Assembly: GCA_937974245.1 (NCBI GenBank)
Contig: CALJKV010000080.1
Span: forward strand, 1 to 64,000
DNA length: 64,000 nt
Reading direction: 5' to 3'
From: an uncultured Chloroflexota bacterium
GTDB taxonomy: Bacteria > Chloroflexota > Anaerolineae > Aggregatilineales > Phototrophicaceae
The notes beneath the pieces were generated by a model. That model did no database searches. It had not been told where the DNA came from and worked only from the letters and a program-made list of their open reading frames with translations. A program made the translations under genes and the position numbers. Positions 24,699-32,615 of the stretch are shown here, one piece after another (within the stretch, counting starts at the first letter, position 1; the number at the start of each line of letters is the position of its first letter).

Positions 24699-26114
24699 AT
24701 GGCGTTCGGTGGAAAATTGCCGGTAAAACTGTTGATGGGCACGGCGCAGGTTGCTTCTATGACCTGGCCGGTGGCGTCAGCCCTTTTCCCGGAAAAACTT
24801 GAAGTAGATGATAATCAGGCATTGTGGGTAAGGCAGTCGCCGCCCTACACGCCGGGCGAACCGCTGCGCCGGACGATTGACGTGGATTTGGCGATCATCG
24901 GCGGGGGCTTCACCGGCGTTTCGACGGCCTACCACTTCAGCCGCCGCTATCCCGAAAAACGGGTCGCCCTGCTGGAGGCGAAAAGCCTGGCGAATGGGGC
25001 GAGTGGGCGCAACGGCGGGATGCTGCTCAACTGGTTGAGCGACCATACCGGATACAGCGACGACATGCTGGCGAAGGTGTATCACATGACGAGCCAGGGC
25101 ATTCAGATGATGGTAGACATCATTAAAGAACATAACCTGGATGTGAGCTACCGGCTGGACGGCACGCTGCATACCTATACCGATCCCGCGCGGGCGGAAG
25201 CAGCCCACGCCGAAACCGAACACCTGAATACACTCGGCGTCCCCGGAAAATACCTTGATTCGGCGGCGCTGCGCGAGAAGCTCAATGTACAGGGCGTCTA
25301 CGGCGCAGTGCTTGACCCCGGCACCGGCCAGATCAACGGAGCGCAGTTGGTGCGCGGCCTGCGCCCGGTGCTGGTCGCGGGCGGCGTAGAAATCTACGAG
25401 GGGACTCCCGTGCTGAAAATCCGCGAGGGCAGCACCATCACCCTGACCACGCCGGAGGGCGAAGTGCGGGCGAAAGCCATCATGCTGGCGACAAACGGCT
25501 ACACCGGCAAACTCGGTTACTTCCAGGACGCAGTGTTCCCGCTGCATTCGCATGTCTTCGCCACCGCTCCCCTGACCGCTGAGCAGCAGGCCGCGCTAGG
25601 CTGGCACGCATTCGCCGGGTACAGCGACGACTTAGACCGCATCTCGTATTCAGTCGTCACCCGCGAAGGCAATATTGTCTTTGGCGGCGGCAGCAACCAG
25701 TCTTACGCCTACCTCTTCAAGAACCGCACGGCTTACCCTGGCACGCCCGATTCCGCCCCGCGTTCATTCGCGAAGATGCGCGACACCATGACGCAGTATT
25801 TCCCGCAGACCCCCGGCCTGCCCATCCAGCACCGCTGGACAGGGACGCTTGGTATCACGCTGCGGCGTAACTGGCTGCTGGGCGTGCGTGGCGAACACCG
25901 CAACGTGTACTATTCAGTGGGCTACTGCGGGCATGGCGTGACGCTGGCGAACGTGGCCGGGAAGATCATCACGCAGATGATTTCCGGCGACGATGACGCC
26001 TATCGTGGGCTGCCCTTCTACCAGGCCAGCTACGGGCGCATCCCGCCGGAGCCGTTCCGCTGGATAGGCTATCAGTTCTTCACCCGGCTGACCGGCAAAT
26101 CCCCGCGTATCTAA
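24699..26114 (+). CDS. FAD-dependent oxidoreductase (DAO family, glycine/D-amino-acid or gamma-glutamylputrescine oxidase-like)
   Basis: 471 residues. The FAD-binding motif DLAIIGGGFTGVSTAYHFSRR (GxGxxG) near residue 65 is followed by the Glu that binds ribose (LLEAKSLANGASGRNGG). The ASGRNGG signature is that of PuuB and related amine oxidases. The second half holds the substrate-barrel strands and a C-terminal VGYCGHGVTLANVAGKI flavin-proximal segment. The start at 24699 has AAGGTG nearby. It probably oxidises an amine or secondary amino acid to imine with O2 or another acceptor; the substrate is unknown and no polyamine genes are adjacent. The N-terminal 40 residues form a slightly hydrophobic extension. 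Confidence 0.85.
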   Translation: MAFGGKLPVKLLMGTAQVASMTWPVASALFPEKLEVDDNQALWVRQSPPYTPGEPLRRTIDVDLAIIGGGFTGVSTAYHFSRRYPEKRVALLEAKSLANGASGRNGGMLLNWLSDHTGYSDDMLAKVYHMTSQGIQMMVDIIKEHNLDVSYRLDGTLHTYTDPARAEAAHAETEHLNTLGVPGKYLDSAALREKLNVQGVYGAVLDPGTGQINGAQLVRGLRPVLVAGGVEIYEGTPVLKIREGSTITLTTPEGEVRAKAIMLATNGYTGKLGYFQDAVFPLHSHVFATAPLTAEQQAALGWHAFAGYSDDLDRISYSVVTREGNIVFGGGSNQSYAYLFKNRTAYPGTPDSAPRSFAKMRDTMTQYFPQTPGLPIQHRWTGTLGITLRRNWLLGVRGEHRNVYYSVGYCGHGVTLANVAGKIITQMISGDDDAYRGLPFYQASYGRIPPEPFRWIGYQFFTRLTGKSPRI

Positions 26115-26317
26115 GGAGACAGGGCAATCGCATCAAAATGGGAATTTCAATTTGATATACACTTCTGGCTTTTTTACCCCCTCTAAATCTCCCCCGCCAG
26201 CGGGGTAGACTTGTTGGTCTGTTTGACCAGCCCCCTCCCCGTTTGCGGCTTGGGGAGGGGGCAGAAAAGACTATTTTTGTGTAGAGTGAATTTGATGCAA
26301 TCGCCGTGCCTAAGGAG
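26111..26317. mobile_element. MITE-like element with terminal inverted repeats and flanking direct repeats
   Basis: About 190 bp bounded by near-inverted termini GGCAATCGCATCAAA (26123-26137) and TTTGATGCAATCGCC (26290-26304), with the 8-bp direct repeat CTAAGGAG on both outer sides (26111-26118 and 26310-26317). Inside is a GC-rich core beginning ACCCCCTCTAAATCTCCC and ending TGGGGAGGGGGC (26176-26262), which has a second copy at 34527-34620. No open frame is present. The size, terminal repeats and possible target duplication fit a non-autonomous transposable element. It fills most of the 283-bp gap before the HAD gene. Confidence 0.55.
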
Positions 26318-26397
26318 TCCATTCACCTGCCAAATCGCGCTGGAAGCGGGTAGAATATTACACATCTTACATTGACGACCAACAAAGCGAGGCAAAC

Positions 26398-27183
26398 ATG
26401 GCTTTTTCGGATATTGCCGGGGTCATCCTGGATATGGACGGCGTGCTGTGGCGCGGTGATGAGCCGCTGCCGGGCATGGTTGATTTCCTGGGCATGTTGC
26501 AGGGGCGCGGGCTGCCCTTCGTGCTGGCGACCAATAACAGCAGCAAAACCCCGGCGAACTATGTGGAGAAACTCAAACGGCTGGGCGTCCCCAGTGTGCC
26601 CGAACGGCAGATTGTGACATCCGGCATGGCGACAGCCACCTATCTACAGGATCGCTCCCCGGCTGGCACCCGGATTCATGTGTTGGGCGGCGACGGGCTG
26701 CGCCAGGTTATGCAGAATGCGGGCTTCGCCCTCGCGGATTCGGATGTCGAGTACGTAGTGGTTGGGATGGACACGGCCCTGACCTATGACACACTCAAGC
26801 GGGCGGCGCTGCTCATTCGCCAGGGGGCGGCCTTTATCGGTACTAACGGGGATCGCACGTTTCCCTCACCAGAAGGGCTTTTACCCGGCGCGGGTAGTAT
26901 CCTGGCGGCGTTGGAAACAGCCACCGACCAGCAGCCTGTTATCATTGGCAAACCGTATGAACCGATGTTCCGGGCGGCACTCACTGTCCTCGAAACGCCG
27001 CCGGAAGATACCCTGATGATCGGAGACCGGCTGAGTACCGACATCTCCGGGGCGGTGTATCTGGGACTGGCGACGGTACTGCTGCTTTCCGGTGTGACCC
27101 AGCGCCACGAACTGGATAACGGCGACATCCAGCCGGATTGGGTGTACGATAACCTGGCGGCGCTGCTGGCCGATTGGGATTAA
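26398..27183 (+). CDS. HAD-IIA family phosphatase (NagD/4-nitrophenylphosphatase-like)
   Basis: 261 residues. Motif I is VILDMDGVLWRGDEPLPG (DxDG nucleophile pair), motif II FVLATNNSSKTP, and motif III/IV IIGKPYEPMF...TLMIGDRLSTDISGA (Lys and GDxxxTD). The C2-type cap lies between motifs II and III (GTNGDRTFPSPEGLLPGAGSI), typical of HAD-IIA enzymes such as NagD and phosphoglycolate or p-nitrophenyl phosphatases. The physiological substrate is not predictable. Start at 26398 with a weak GAGG-like site (GCGAGGCAAACATG). Confidence 0.88.
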   Translation: MAFSDIAGVILDMDGVLWRGDEPLPGMVDFLGMLQGRGLPFVLATNNSSKTPANYVEKLKRLGVPSVPERQIVTSGMATATYLQDRSPAGTRIHVLGGDGLRQVMQNAGFALADSDVEYVVVGMDTALTYDTLKRAALLIRQGAAFIGTNGDRTFPSPEGLLPGAGSILAALETATDQQPVIIGKPYEPMFRAALTVLETPPEDTLMIGDRLSTDISGAVYLGLATVLLLSGVTQRHELDNGDIQPDWVYDNLAALLADWD

Positions 27184-27471
27184 GTCCCGGCTCAGGGGTT
27201 TTTCAGGAAATATTTACTTATCCAAACATTCAGGCCTGGGCAGCCCGGCCTGAACCGAAAACACATGCTTATGACCTCTCGCATGGCGATTTTCCGGGCG
27301 CGTTGGTGACATATTCACAAACCCGTACCCGGTTTATGCGGGGCGCAATAGAAACCTTAATTTGCAAATTTCCGATTTTGTGGAGTAAAATGCCGCTTGT
27401 GTGTTTTCCCCAAAAGGGTACAAGGGGACACAATCGGAAACTAATACAGTCAAGCGAGTAAACGTCCAAGC

Positions 27472-27807
27472 ATGAGAGCAAACCCGACAGTCATTCGCCT
27501 CACCCGTTGGCAAAACAGCCAGCATCCTAGTTCGTCGTTAATCACCCGCATGATGCAAAAAGAAGGGCTTCGTCCCTATCTGTGGAATAACACCCCCAAT
27601 CAACGTTATGGGGTGCGCAGTCACGGGTATGCCAAAGTCCTGTATGTCGTGGATGGCGTACTGGAAATCACGCTGCCCGATAGCAACCAGCGGTTGAGCC
27701 TGCGCTCTGGTGATCGGGTCGAAATCCCGGCAGGTGTCCGGCATGGCACAATTATCGGCAGCAAAGGCGCGGTGTGCATTGAAGCGGCAGTAAACAACGC
27801 CCGCTGA
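27472..27807 (+). CDS. Single-domain cupin protein
   Basis: 111 residues. The cupin barrel signature is seen in RYGVRSHGYAKVLYVVDGVLEITLPDSNQRLSLRSGDRVEIPAGVRHGTIIGSKGAVCIEAAV. The second motif (GDxxxxPxGxxH) is intact, whereas the first lacks the usual HxH pair (RSHGYAK), so metal binding may be reduced. Function is unknown; such small cupins act as sugar- or ligand-binding regulators or isomerases. A clear terminator follows. The 288-base gap before it (27184-27471) shows no gene. Confidence 0.75.
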   Translation: MRANPTVIRLTRWQNSQHPSSSLITRMMQKEGLRPYLWNNTPNQRYGVRSHGYAKVLYVVDGVLEITLPDSNQRLSLRSGDRVEIPAGVRHGTIIGSKGAVCIEAAVNNAR

Positions 27808-27840
27808 TACCCCACCACAGCATAATAGTCAGTTGATAAA

Positions 27841-27860
27841 ACCCGGCCATCCGGGTTTTT
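27841..27860 (+). terminator. Intrinsic terminator after cupin gene
   Basis: ACCCGG-CCAT-CCGGGT followed directly by TTTTT and GTTTT, preceded by AAAA; a typical Rho-independent terminator, 34 bases after the cupin stop. Confidence 0.85.
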
Positions 27861-27930
27861 GTTTTGCATCTGCGGCAGCCAGCATCCCCACCGCCTCGGC
27901 GCCTCCCCACATATCCTGGCGCCAAATAGT

Positions 27931-27942
27931 GAACAAATGTTC
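27931..27942. promoter_or_regulatory. Perfect LexA-type operator GAACAAATGTTC upstream of phage-like cluster
   Basis: GAAC-N4-GTTC is the Gram-positive-type SOS box core. It lies between the cupin terminator and the first phage-derived gene (start 28053). The flanks extend the match (AATAGTGAACAAATGTTCTAACAAATAGT). A nearly identical sequence, GAACAAATATTCTA, is at 46109-46122 upstream of a LexA-like gene. Control of the phage cluster by a LexA-type repressor is inferred from these two facts. Confidence 0.6.
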
Positions 27943-28052
27943 TAACAAATAGTCACCCTTTCTGCCACGTTTTGTGCTATGAATCTTATACCTTCACATC
28001 ATGTCCACCTTCGACTCCGGACTCAGCACGCCAGACTCTCAAAGGATCGCCT

Positions 28053-28859
28053 ATGCACCCCATTGCCACCTTACACGCCCTGCGCCAGCACCTGGGCATG
28101 GCCGACGACGAAACCAGCGACGATAACCGCTTGTTCGCCGCGCTCCTGGCCGCCTCCGCCTATATCGAGCGGGCAACCGGGCGACGCTTCGTCCCGCGCC
28201 GGGCTACCGTGCCGCATACCGCCTGGAACAGCCGCGAACTTCTGTTAGACGATGACCTGCTCGAACTCCTGGCGCTCACCAACGGCGACGGCAGCGCCAT
28301 CCCCCCCACCGAGGTCATCATCCAGCCCGCCGAAGGGGTGATCGTCGCGCTGCGCCTGATCGGTGGGAACACCTTCACCTGGGAGACAACGCCGCTGAAT
28401 GCCATCAGCATCACCGGAATCTGGGGCTGGCACGAAGACTGGGACTCCGCATGGCGTAACAGTGGCGACACCGTAGGCGATGATCCCTTCGCCGCCAGCG
28501 CCGCCGTCCTGACCGTGAACGATGCCGATGGCACAGACGCCGCCCACACAGCGCCCCGCTTCCAGGTTGGGCAGACACTCCGCATCGGCGACGAATACCT
28601 CCGCGTACTCGTGGTGGACGCCGCCGCGAACACCCTGGGCCTACAGCGCGGTGTGGATGGCACGACCGCCGCCGAACATGCTCAGGGGACTGCCATCTAC
28701 ACCTACCAGCCGCCCGCTGACGTGACTCTCCTGGCCGTGCGCTATGCGGCCTGGCTCTACAAAGAACCGGACTCCGGCTCATTCCAGGCCGCGCCGGAGG
28801 AGATGACCGCCGCCCTCGCTGCCCTGCGCCGCCTCCGTGTGAAGGGGTTGGAAGCGTGA
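28053..28859 (+). CDS. Phage head-tail connector (gp6-like) protein
   Basis: 268 residues starting MHPIATLHALRQHLGMADDETSDDNRLFAALLAASAYIERATGRRFVPR. This opening is the typical alpha-helical gp6/DNA-packaging connector start (short helices, then AAxxxIExxTGRxF). A central beta-rich insert includes VGQTLRIGDEYLRVLVVDAAANTLGLQRGVDGT. The C-terminus returns to helical connector sequence (VTLLAVRYAAWLYKEPDSGSFQAAPEEMTAALAALRRLR). In siphophages this ring joins portal to tail. AAGGA six bases before 28053 fixes the start. It opens the short phage-derived cluster, which lacks portal, capsid and terminase genes. Confidence 0.7.
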   Translation: MHPIATLHALRQHLGMADDETSDDNRLFAALLAASAYIERATGRRFVPRRATVPHTAWNSRELLLDDDLLELLALTNGDGSAIPPTEVIIQPAEGVIVALRLIGGNTFTWETTPLNAISITGIWGWHEDWDSAWRNSGDTVGDDPFAASAAVLTVNDADGTDAAHTAPRFQVGQTLRIGDEYLRVLVVDAAANTLGLQRGVDGTTAAEHAQGTAIYTYQPPADVTLLAVRYAAWLYKEPDSGSFQAAPEEMTAALAALRRLRVKGLEA

Positions 28860-28887
28860 GGGGTAATTATCGCAGTTCCGAATTCGC

Positions 28888-28961
28888 GGGCGCAATGTAT
28901 TGCGCCCTACAAATCCCTTATTTTAGGGTGATTCTGTAGGGGCGACCACATCGGGTCGCCC
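28888..28961. repeat. Two GC-rich hairpins of a dispersed family; second has a T run
   Basis: GGGCGCAA-TGTA-TTGCGCCC (28888-28907) and GGGGCGACC/GGGTCGCCC (28939-28961) followed by GGTTTTTC. The first, followed by CTACAAATCCC, resembles 59118-59147 (GGGCGCA...TGCGCCC CTACGAATCCC). The second can also act as a terminator inside the phage cluster. They occupy the 229-base gap after the connector gene. Confidence 0.55.
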
Positions 28962-29024
28962 GGTTTTTCTCCGTATTTGATCGTGAAACCGCATTATCAC
29001 GCCCGGAAGTCGAAATTGCTAAAA

Positions 29025-29066
29025 CAGCTAACAGCCAGCGGCTAACGGCTAATGGCTAACAGCTGA
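29025..29066. repeat. Short tandem repeats of GGCTAACGGCTAATGGCTAA type
   Basis: Several imperfect copies of an 8-9 base unit (CAGCTAACAGCC, GCGGCTAACGGCTAATGG, CTAACAGCTGATAAC) lie immediately upstream of the phage gene at 29089. Confidence 0.5.
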
Positions 29067-29088
29067 TAACCAGAAAGCGAACCTACCC

Positions 29089-29544
29089 ATGTCTTTCCGC
29101 ACCGCCTTAACCAACCTGGCCGCCCTCACTGTGGCCGGAGTTACCGCCAACTATGACGTGGATTCCGTACCCGATGAACTCAACCGGGTACAGCTTCCGG
29201 CTCTATTGGTGCTGCCCGGCGATACCCAGGAAAACCGCCTGTTCCGTGACCGGGGTGAAGGATTCCAGGCCTTGGCCTTCAGCGCGGGGGCACAAACCGT
29301 CACCTATACCGTCACCCATCTGCTGCTGGTCGCCCCGGTAGGCACACGGCGTGGCACACGTGCTCACCTGCCCGACCTGATAGACCGCATGGATGCCTAT
29401 TTCACGGCGCTCGGCGAGGATATGCTGCTGGGCGGGGCACTGCGCGAACCGGCGCATGTCAAAGTTGAGCCGGGCATCTTCCAGCATGGCCTGGTCGCCT
29501 ATCACGGCTGCGCCTTCCGCCACACCTGGGTGATTGAGGCCTAG
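29089..29544 (+). CDS. Phage tail-terminator/tail-completion-like protein
   Basis: 151 residues: SFRTALTNLAALTVAGVTANYDVDSVPDELNRVQLPALLVLPG...VTYTVTHLLLVAPVGTRRGTRAHLPDLIDRMDAYFTAL...HGCAFRHTWVIEA. The alternation of an N-terminal helix, central beta strands, a mid helix (LIDRMDAYFTAL) and a final strand matches the layout of small tail-terminator and minor-tail proteins that follow connectors in siphophages. The assignment rests on position and fold pattern rather than on a motif. It is followed after four bases by the tail/baseplate gene. Confidence 0.5.
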   Translation: MSFRTALTNLAALTVAGVTANYDVDSVPDELNRVQLPALLVLPGDTQENRLFRDRGEGFQALAFSAGAQTVTYTVTHLLLVAPVGTRRGTRAHLPDLIDRMDAYFTALGEDMLLGGALREPAHVKVEPGIFQHGLVAYHGCAFRHTWVIEA

Positions 29545-29548
29545 CCCC

Positions 29549-31075
29549 ATGACGACCACCTACACCATCACCCTCGATAGCGCCGATGATGGCAGCTTCA
29601 GCGCCGACCTCAGCGCCGCCACGCTCAAAGCCAAATGGTGGTTGGGTATGACCGAGCCGTTTGCCGCCATTGCCGCCGTTGCGACAGCCGAAATCCTGCT
29701 GCAAAACCCCGCACGCGCCCTCTCGCCGGAAGTCACCGCCGGACTCATGCCCGGTACGCCGCTGCGTATCCAGGCGGATGACGGCAACGCGGTACATACC
29801 CTCTTTACGGGTTTCATCACCCGTGTCGAACCGCTGCCGGGTGACCAGGGGGCGCGTACTGCGGTTATCCACGCCGCCGGGCCGGAAACCGAGCTGCACA
29901 CGACGGCAGTCCGCCTGCCGCCCCAGGTGGCACGCCGCGCCGACGAGACGATAGCCAGCCTGTTAGCCGCCGTCCCACTGCGCCGGTCTCCGCTGGCCGG
30001 GCGCTGGGTGCTGGGCGTGACCGATCACAGTGAACTGGGCGAGCAGACGGCCCTGCCCGGCGACCCGCTGATCGCTCTCGAAACCGGGAAAACGACGTGC
30101 GCCTATCTGGGCGATACCTGGGAGGATGGCATCCCCGCCATCGCTGCCATCCGCCAACTGGCTGAAAGCGAACGCGGGCGCTTCTTCACGGATCGTGCCG
30201 GGCGGCTCGTCTTTTACAACCGTCACCACACCCTGCTGGATACGACCCCGGCGGCGGCCTTCAGTGACGACATGGACGGCCTGACCTATACCTACGGCGC
30301 GGACATGGCGAACCATGTCGCCATCACCCTCACACCCCGCCACATCGGGGGCGCGGGCAGCACCCTGTGGACGCTGGAAAACCCACAGCGTATCCAGCCT
30401 AGTGAATCCGGGTTCCGCCAGATCACCGCCCGCTACCGCGACGCGTTCGATCAGCCGTGTGGGGCGCTGGTCGTCACGCCTCCGCTGCCTGGCATGGACT
30501 ACACCGCCAACACTGCCGCCGATGGGAGCGGCGCGGACATCACCCCGTATGTGGATGTCCTGCTGGCGCAGGCGGATTTCAGCGCGGCGCTGCTCGAAGT
30601 CCGCAACCGGTCAACCGGCGTGGCCTATCTTCAGGCCGGGGCAACGCTGCGCGGGACTCCATTGCTCCAAGGCGACCCGGTGACCGTGACGGAACAGGAC
30701 GCGACCAGCATCACATTTCACGGCCTGCATCCCCTGGTTTTCGACCTCCCGGCGCTCGATTCGGTGGAGGATGCCGGGCAGCTCGCCCGCTTCGAACTGG
30801 CACGGCGCAAAGACCCGCGTGGGGCGGTTCACAGCCTGACTCTGGTCAGCCTGCGCCACCGCACCGCCATCCTGGGGCGGACATTGTTTGATCGCATCAC
30901 CGTCAACGAGACGCAGACCGGCCACCATGCCGACTATTTCATCATCGGTGAAGCCCATACCCTCGACCTGGGCGCAGCCCGCCACCGCGTCACCTGGACA
31001 CTCGAACCCGCCGCCGGGGATTTCTGGGTGCTGGGTGAAGGCCTGCTCGACCAGGCGACGGTTCTGGCATATTGA
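29549..31075 (+). CDS. Phage tail/baseplate protein (gp37-like)
   Basis: 508 residues, the largest product of the cluster. The N-terminus (TTTYTITLDSADDGSFSADLSAATLKAKWWLGM) starts a beta-rich protein with features of siphovirus tail hub/baseplate components: an early domain with PLRIQADDGNAVHTLFTGFITRVEP, a central DDMDGLTYTYGADMANHVAITLTPRH, and a C-terminal strand-rich part ending DQATVLAY. This layout (LFxGxI then peptidase-less hub domains) recalls ReqiPepy6 gp37-like/tail-associated proteins. No lysozyme or peptidase motif is seen. The ATG at 29549 has GAGG upstream; the TTG at 29534 is within the previous gene. Confidence 0.55.
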   Translation: MTTTYTITLDSADDGSFSADLSAATLKAKWWLGMTEPFAAIAAVATAEILLQNPARALSPEVTAGLMPGTPLRIQADDGNAVHTLFTGFITRVEPLPGDQGARTAVIHAAGPETELHTTAVRLPPQVARRADETIASLLAAVPLRRSPLAGRWVLGVTDHSELGEQTALPGDPLIALETGKTTCAYLGDTWEDGIPAIAAIRQLAESERGRFFTDRAGRLVFYNRHHTLLDTTPAAAFSDDMDGLTYTYGADMANHVAITLTPRHIGGAGSTLWTLENPQRIQPSESGFRQITARYRDAFDQPCGALVVTPPLPGMDYTANTAADGSGADITPYVDVLLAQADFSAALLEVRNRSTGVAYLQAGATLRGTPLLQGDPVTVTEQDATSITFHGLHPLVFDLPALDSVEDAGQLARFELARRKDPRGAVHSLTLVSLRHRTAILGRTLFDRITVNETQTGHHADYFIIGEAHTLDLGAARHRVTWTLEPAAGDFWVLGEGLLDQATVLAY

Positions 31076-31136
31076 CTGTGTATCGCCGCAAACCTCAGCA
31101 CTCAGCACGATACTACCCAAAGGAGATTATCACCTT

Positions 31137-31706
31137 ATGCCCGCAACTTGGGATGGAACAGCGAAAACATGGTCAACGGGGGAGCTGGTGACGGCTGCCC
31201 TGTTGAATACCGAACTACGCGACAGGATGGAATATCTTGAAGACCTCCTGGCCGCAAATAACTATGTGCTGATTCGTGACCAGCAGACATCCGGTACAGA
31301 CGGCGGGACATTTACCAACGGCGCGTGGCGTACTCGCGTGCTGAACACCGAGGTCTCGGATACAGGCAGCCTCGCCGCGCTCTCCAGCAATCAGGTCACG
31401 CTCGCTGCTGGAACGTATCTCTTTCGCGGGGTGGCTCCGGCGGGGCCAGTGGGACACCATCAGGCACGGTTGCAGAACGTGACCGACGGCGCGACTCTTC
31501 TGACGGGCATGAGTTCGCAGTCAACAGCCGGGGCGCTTTCCGGGACAAATGCCGAAGTTCGCGGTATTTTTACGATTGCGGCGGGCAAGGCGCTGGAACT
31601 ACAGCATCGCTGCCAGACCACGGCGGCGACTAACGGGCTGGGAGTGGCAGCCAGCTACGATCTGGAAGTCTATGCAGTAGCAGAGTTCATAAGGATTGGT
31701 GACTGA
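31137..31706 (+). CDS. Phage tail-fibre-like protein
   Basis: 189 residues starting MPATWDGTAKTWSTGELVTAALLNTELRDRMEYLEDLLAANNY. The phrase W(S/T)TGExVTAALLNTxLRDxxxxL is common at the start of siphophage fibre or receptor-interacting proteins. The rest is Thr/Ala/Gly-rich and beta-like (GTFTNGAWRTRVLNTEVSD..., SSNQVTLAAGTYLFRGVAPAGPVGHHQARLQNVTDG), resembling C1q/fibre-tip domains. AAAGGAG upstream supports the ATG at 31137. Its stop overlaps the next start (TGATG). Confidence 0.65.
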   Translation: MPATWDGTAKTWSTGELVTAALLNTELRDRMEYLEDLLAANNYVLIRDQQTSGTDGGTFTNGAWRTRVLNTEVSDTGSLAALSSNQVTLAAGTYLFRGVAPAGPVGHHQARLQNVTDGATLLTGMSSQSTAGALSGTNAEVRGIFTIAAGKALELQHRCQTTAATNGLGVAASYDLEVYAVAEFIRIGD

Positions 31707-32077
31707 TGACGACCATTCAGGAGTGTGACATCCGGCTTGTTCTCTCTCGGATTCGCCCTGGCGCGGCCTACGGCTGGCGCGGTTCTGGCGGCGATTACGG
31801 CCACACGATGGAGGTAGTGGACTGGCGCGATCAGGCGACCATGAAACCAACAGAAGGCGCGGTAATTGCTGATTGGCAGGTTTATCAGGTTGAGGAACAG
31901 GAAGCCTCTACGCTCCGGCAAACCATCCTCGCCAACGCGCAATCGGCAGTGGGCAAGAGTCTGGATGCCCTGACGGCTGCCGAGCGCAACGCCCTGATCG
32001 CCCTGCTGCTCTACAAGGTGGGCGGCGTCCATCCCCGGACGGGCGTGGTGCAACCTCTTGCGGATTGGCTGAAGTAG
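31706..32077 (+). CDS. Small protein of the phage-derived cluster, unknown
   Basis: 123 residues: TTIQECDIRLVLSRIRPGAAYGWRGSGGDYGHTMEVVDWRDQATMKPTEGAVIADWQVYQ, then a helical second half (ASTLRQTILANAQSAVGKSLDALTAAERNALIALLLYKVGGVHPRTG). The first half has the form of small tail-fibre-associated proteins (WRD...PTEAxIxAxW). The start codon overlaps the stop of the fibre-like gene (TGATG), so it is coupled to it. No enzyme motif is present. Confidence 0.55.
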   Translation: MTTIQECDIRLVLSRIRPGAAYGWRGSGGDYGHTMEVVDWRDQATMKPTEGAVIADWQVYQVEEQEASTLRQTILANAQSAVGKSLDALTAAERNALIALLLYKVGGVHPRTGVVQPLADWLK

Positions 32078-32168
32078 CCACCATCCAATACGTCCACTCG
32101 GCACTTTCCTCTCAAACCTCAGCACTCCGCACTATCCTCTATCCAAAATATCTAAAGGAGATACCACC

Positions 32169-32504
32169 ATGCAACAGCACTCCACACCACACACCGACCC
32201 CAAAGCCCTGCGCAGCCCGATCATTGATCCGATCCTGCTGGCGCTCAAGTCGCGCCGGGTCATCATCGCCCTGGCCGCCCTCGTCGTTGGCCTGCTCACG
32301 CTGGCCGTCCCCGAAGCCCAGCCGGTACGCGGCGAAATCCTGACGCTCGTCATCACTCTGGCGCTGGCCGTCATCGGCGGCTACTCCATTGAAGATGCCG
32401 CCCGCGCCGGACGTGAACGCGCCACCCTGCCGGAAAACGACCTGCGCGACCTCATCAAGGATGTTCTCACCGGCATCGTGGACGAAACCGGGCGTTCATC
32501 CTAA
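32169..32504 (+). CDS. Holin-like membrane protein
   Basis: 111 residues with two hydrophobic helices (RRVIIALAALVVGLLTLAVP and GEILTLVITLALAVIGGYS) followed by a charged tail (EDAARAGRERATLPENDLRDLIKDVL). The size, two-helix hairpin and position last in the phage cluster fit a holin or a holin-derived protein; no endolysin gene is present. AAAGGAG eight bases upstream fixes the start. A terminator follows. Confidence 0.55.
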   Translation: MQQHSTPHTDPKALRSPIIDPILLALKSRRVIIALAALVVGLLTLAVPEAQPVRGEILTLVITLALAVIGGYSIEDAARAGRERATLPENDLRDLIKDVLTGIVDETGRSS

Positions 32505-32540
32505 TTTCGCCTCTCGACAATCGCATCCTGATTCACATCA

Positions 32541-32567
32541 GCCAGGGGCGGCACGTCCCTGGCTTTT
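32541..32567 (+). terminator. Intrinsic terminator closing the phage-derived cluster
   Basis: GCCAGGG/CCCTGGC, 7-bp stem with a nine-base loop, followed by TTTT. It separates the GC-rich phage cluster from the AT-richer DUF6941-HicAB unit. Confidence 0.8.
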
Positions 32568-32569
32568 GG

Positions 32570-32575
32570 TATAAT
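32570..32575 (+). promoter_or_regulatory. TATAAT -10 box of the DUF6941-hicAB unit
   Basis: A perfect TATAAT directly after the terminator. It overlaps the ATG at 32574 that opens the reading frame, so that ATG cannot be the start; transcription from here would begin near 32582, ahead of the ATG at 32616. No good -35 is visible. Confidence 0.5.
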
Positions 32576-32615
32576 GAATTGGGTGAAGAGGATATTGAAA
32601 GGGTGTCAAACCTAT

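Noticed and set aside
27174..27461. 95-codon open frame between the HAD and cupin genes
   Set aside because: No ribosome site and no recognisable pattern; overlaps the HAD gene end.
29025..29066. CRISPR array
   Set aside because: The units are 8-9 bases and imperfect with no spacers; no cas genes are present.
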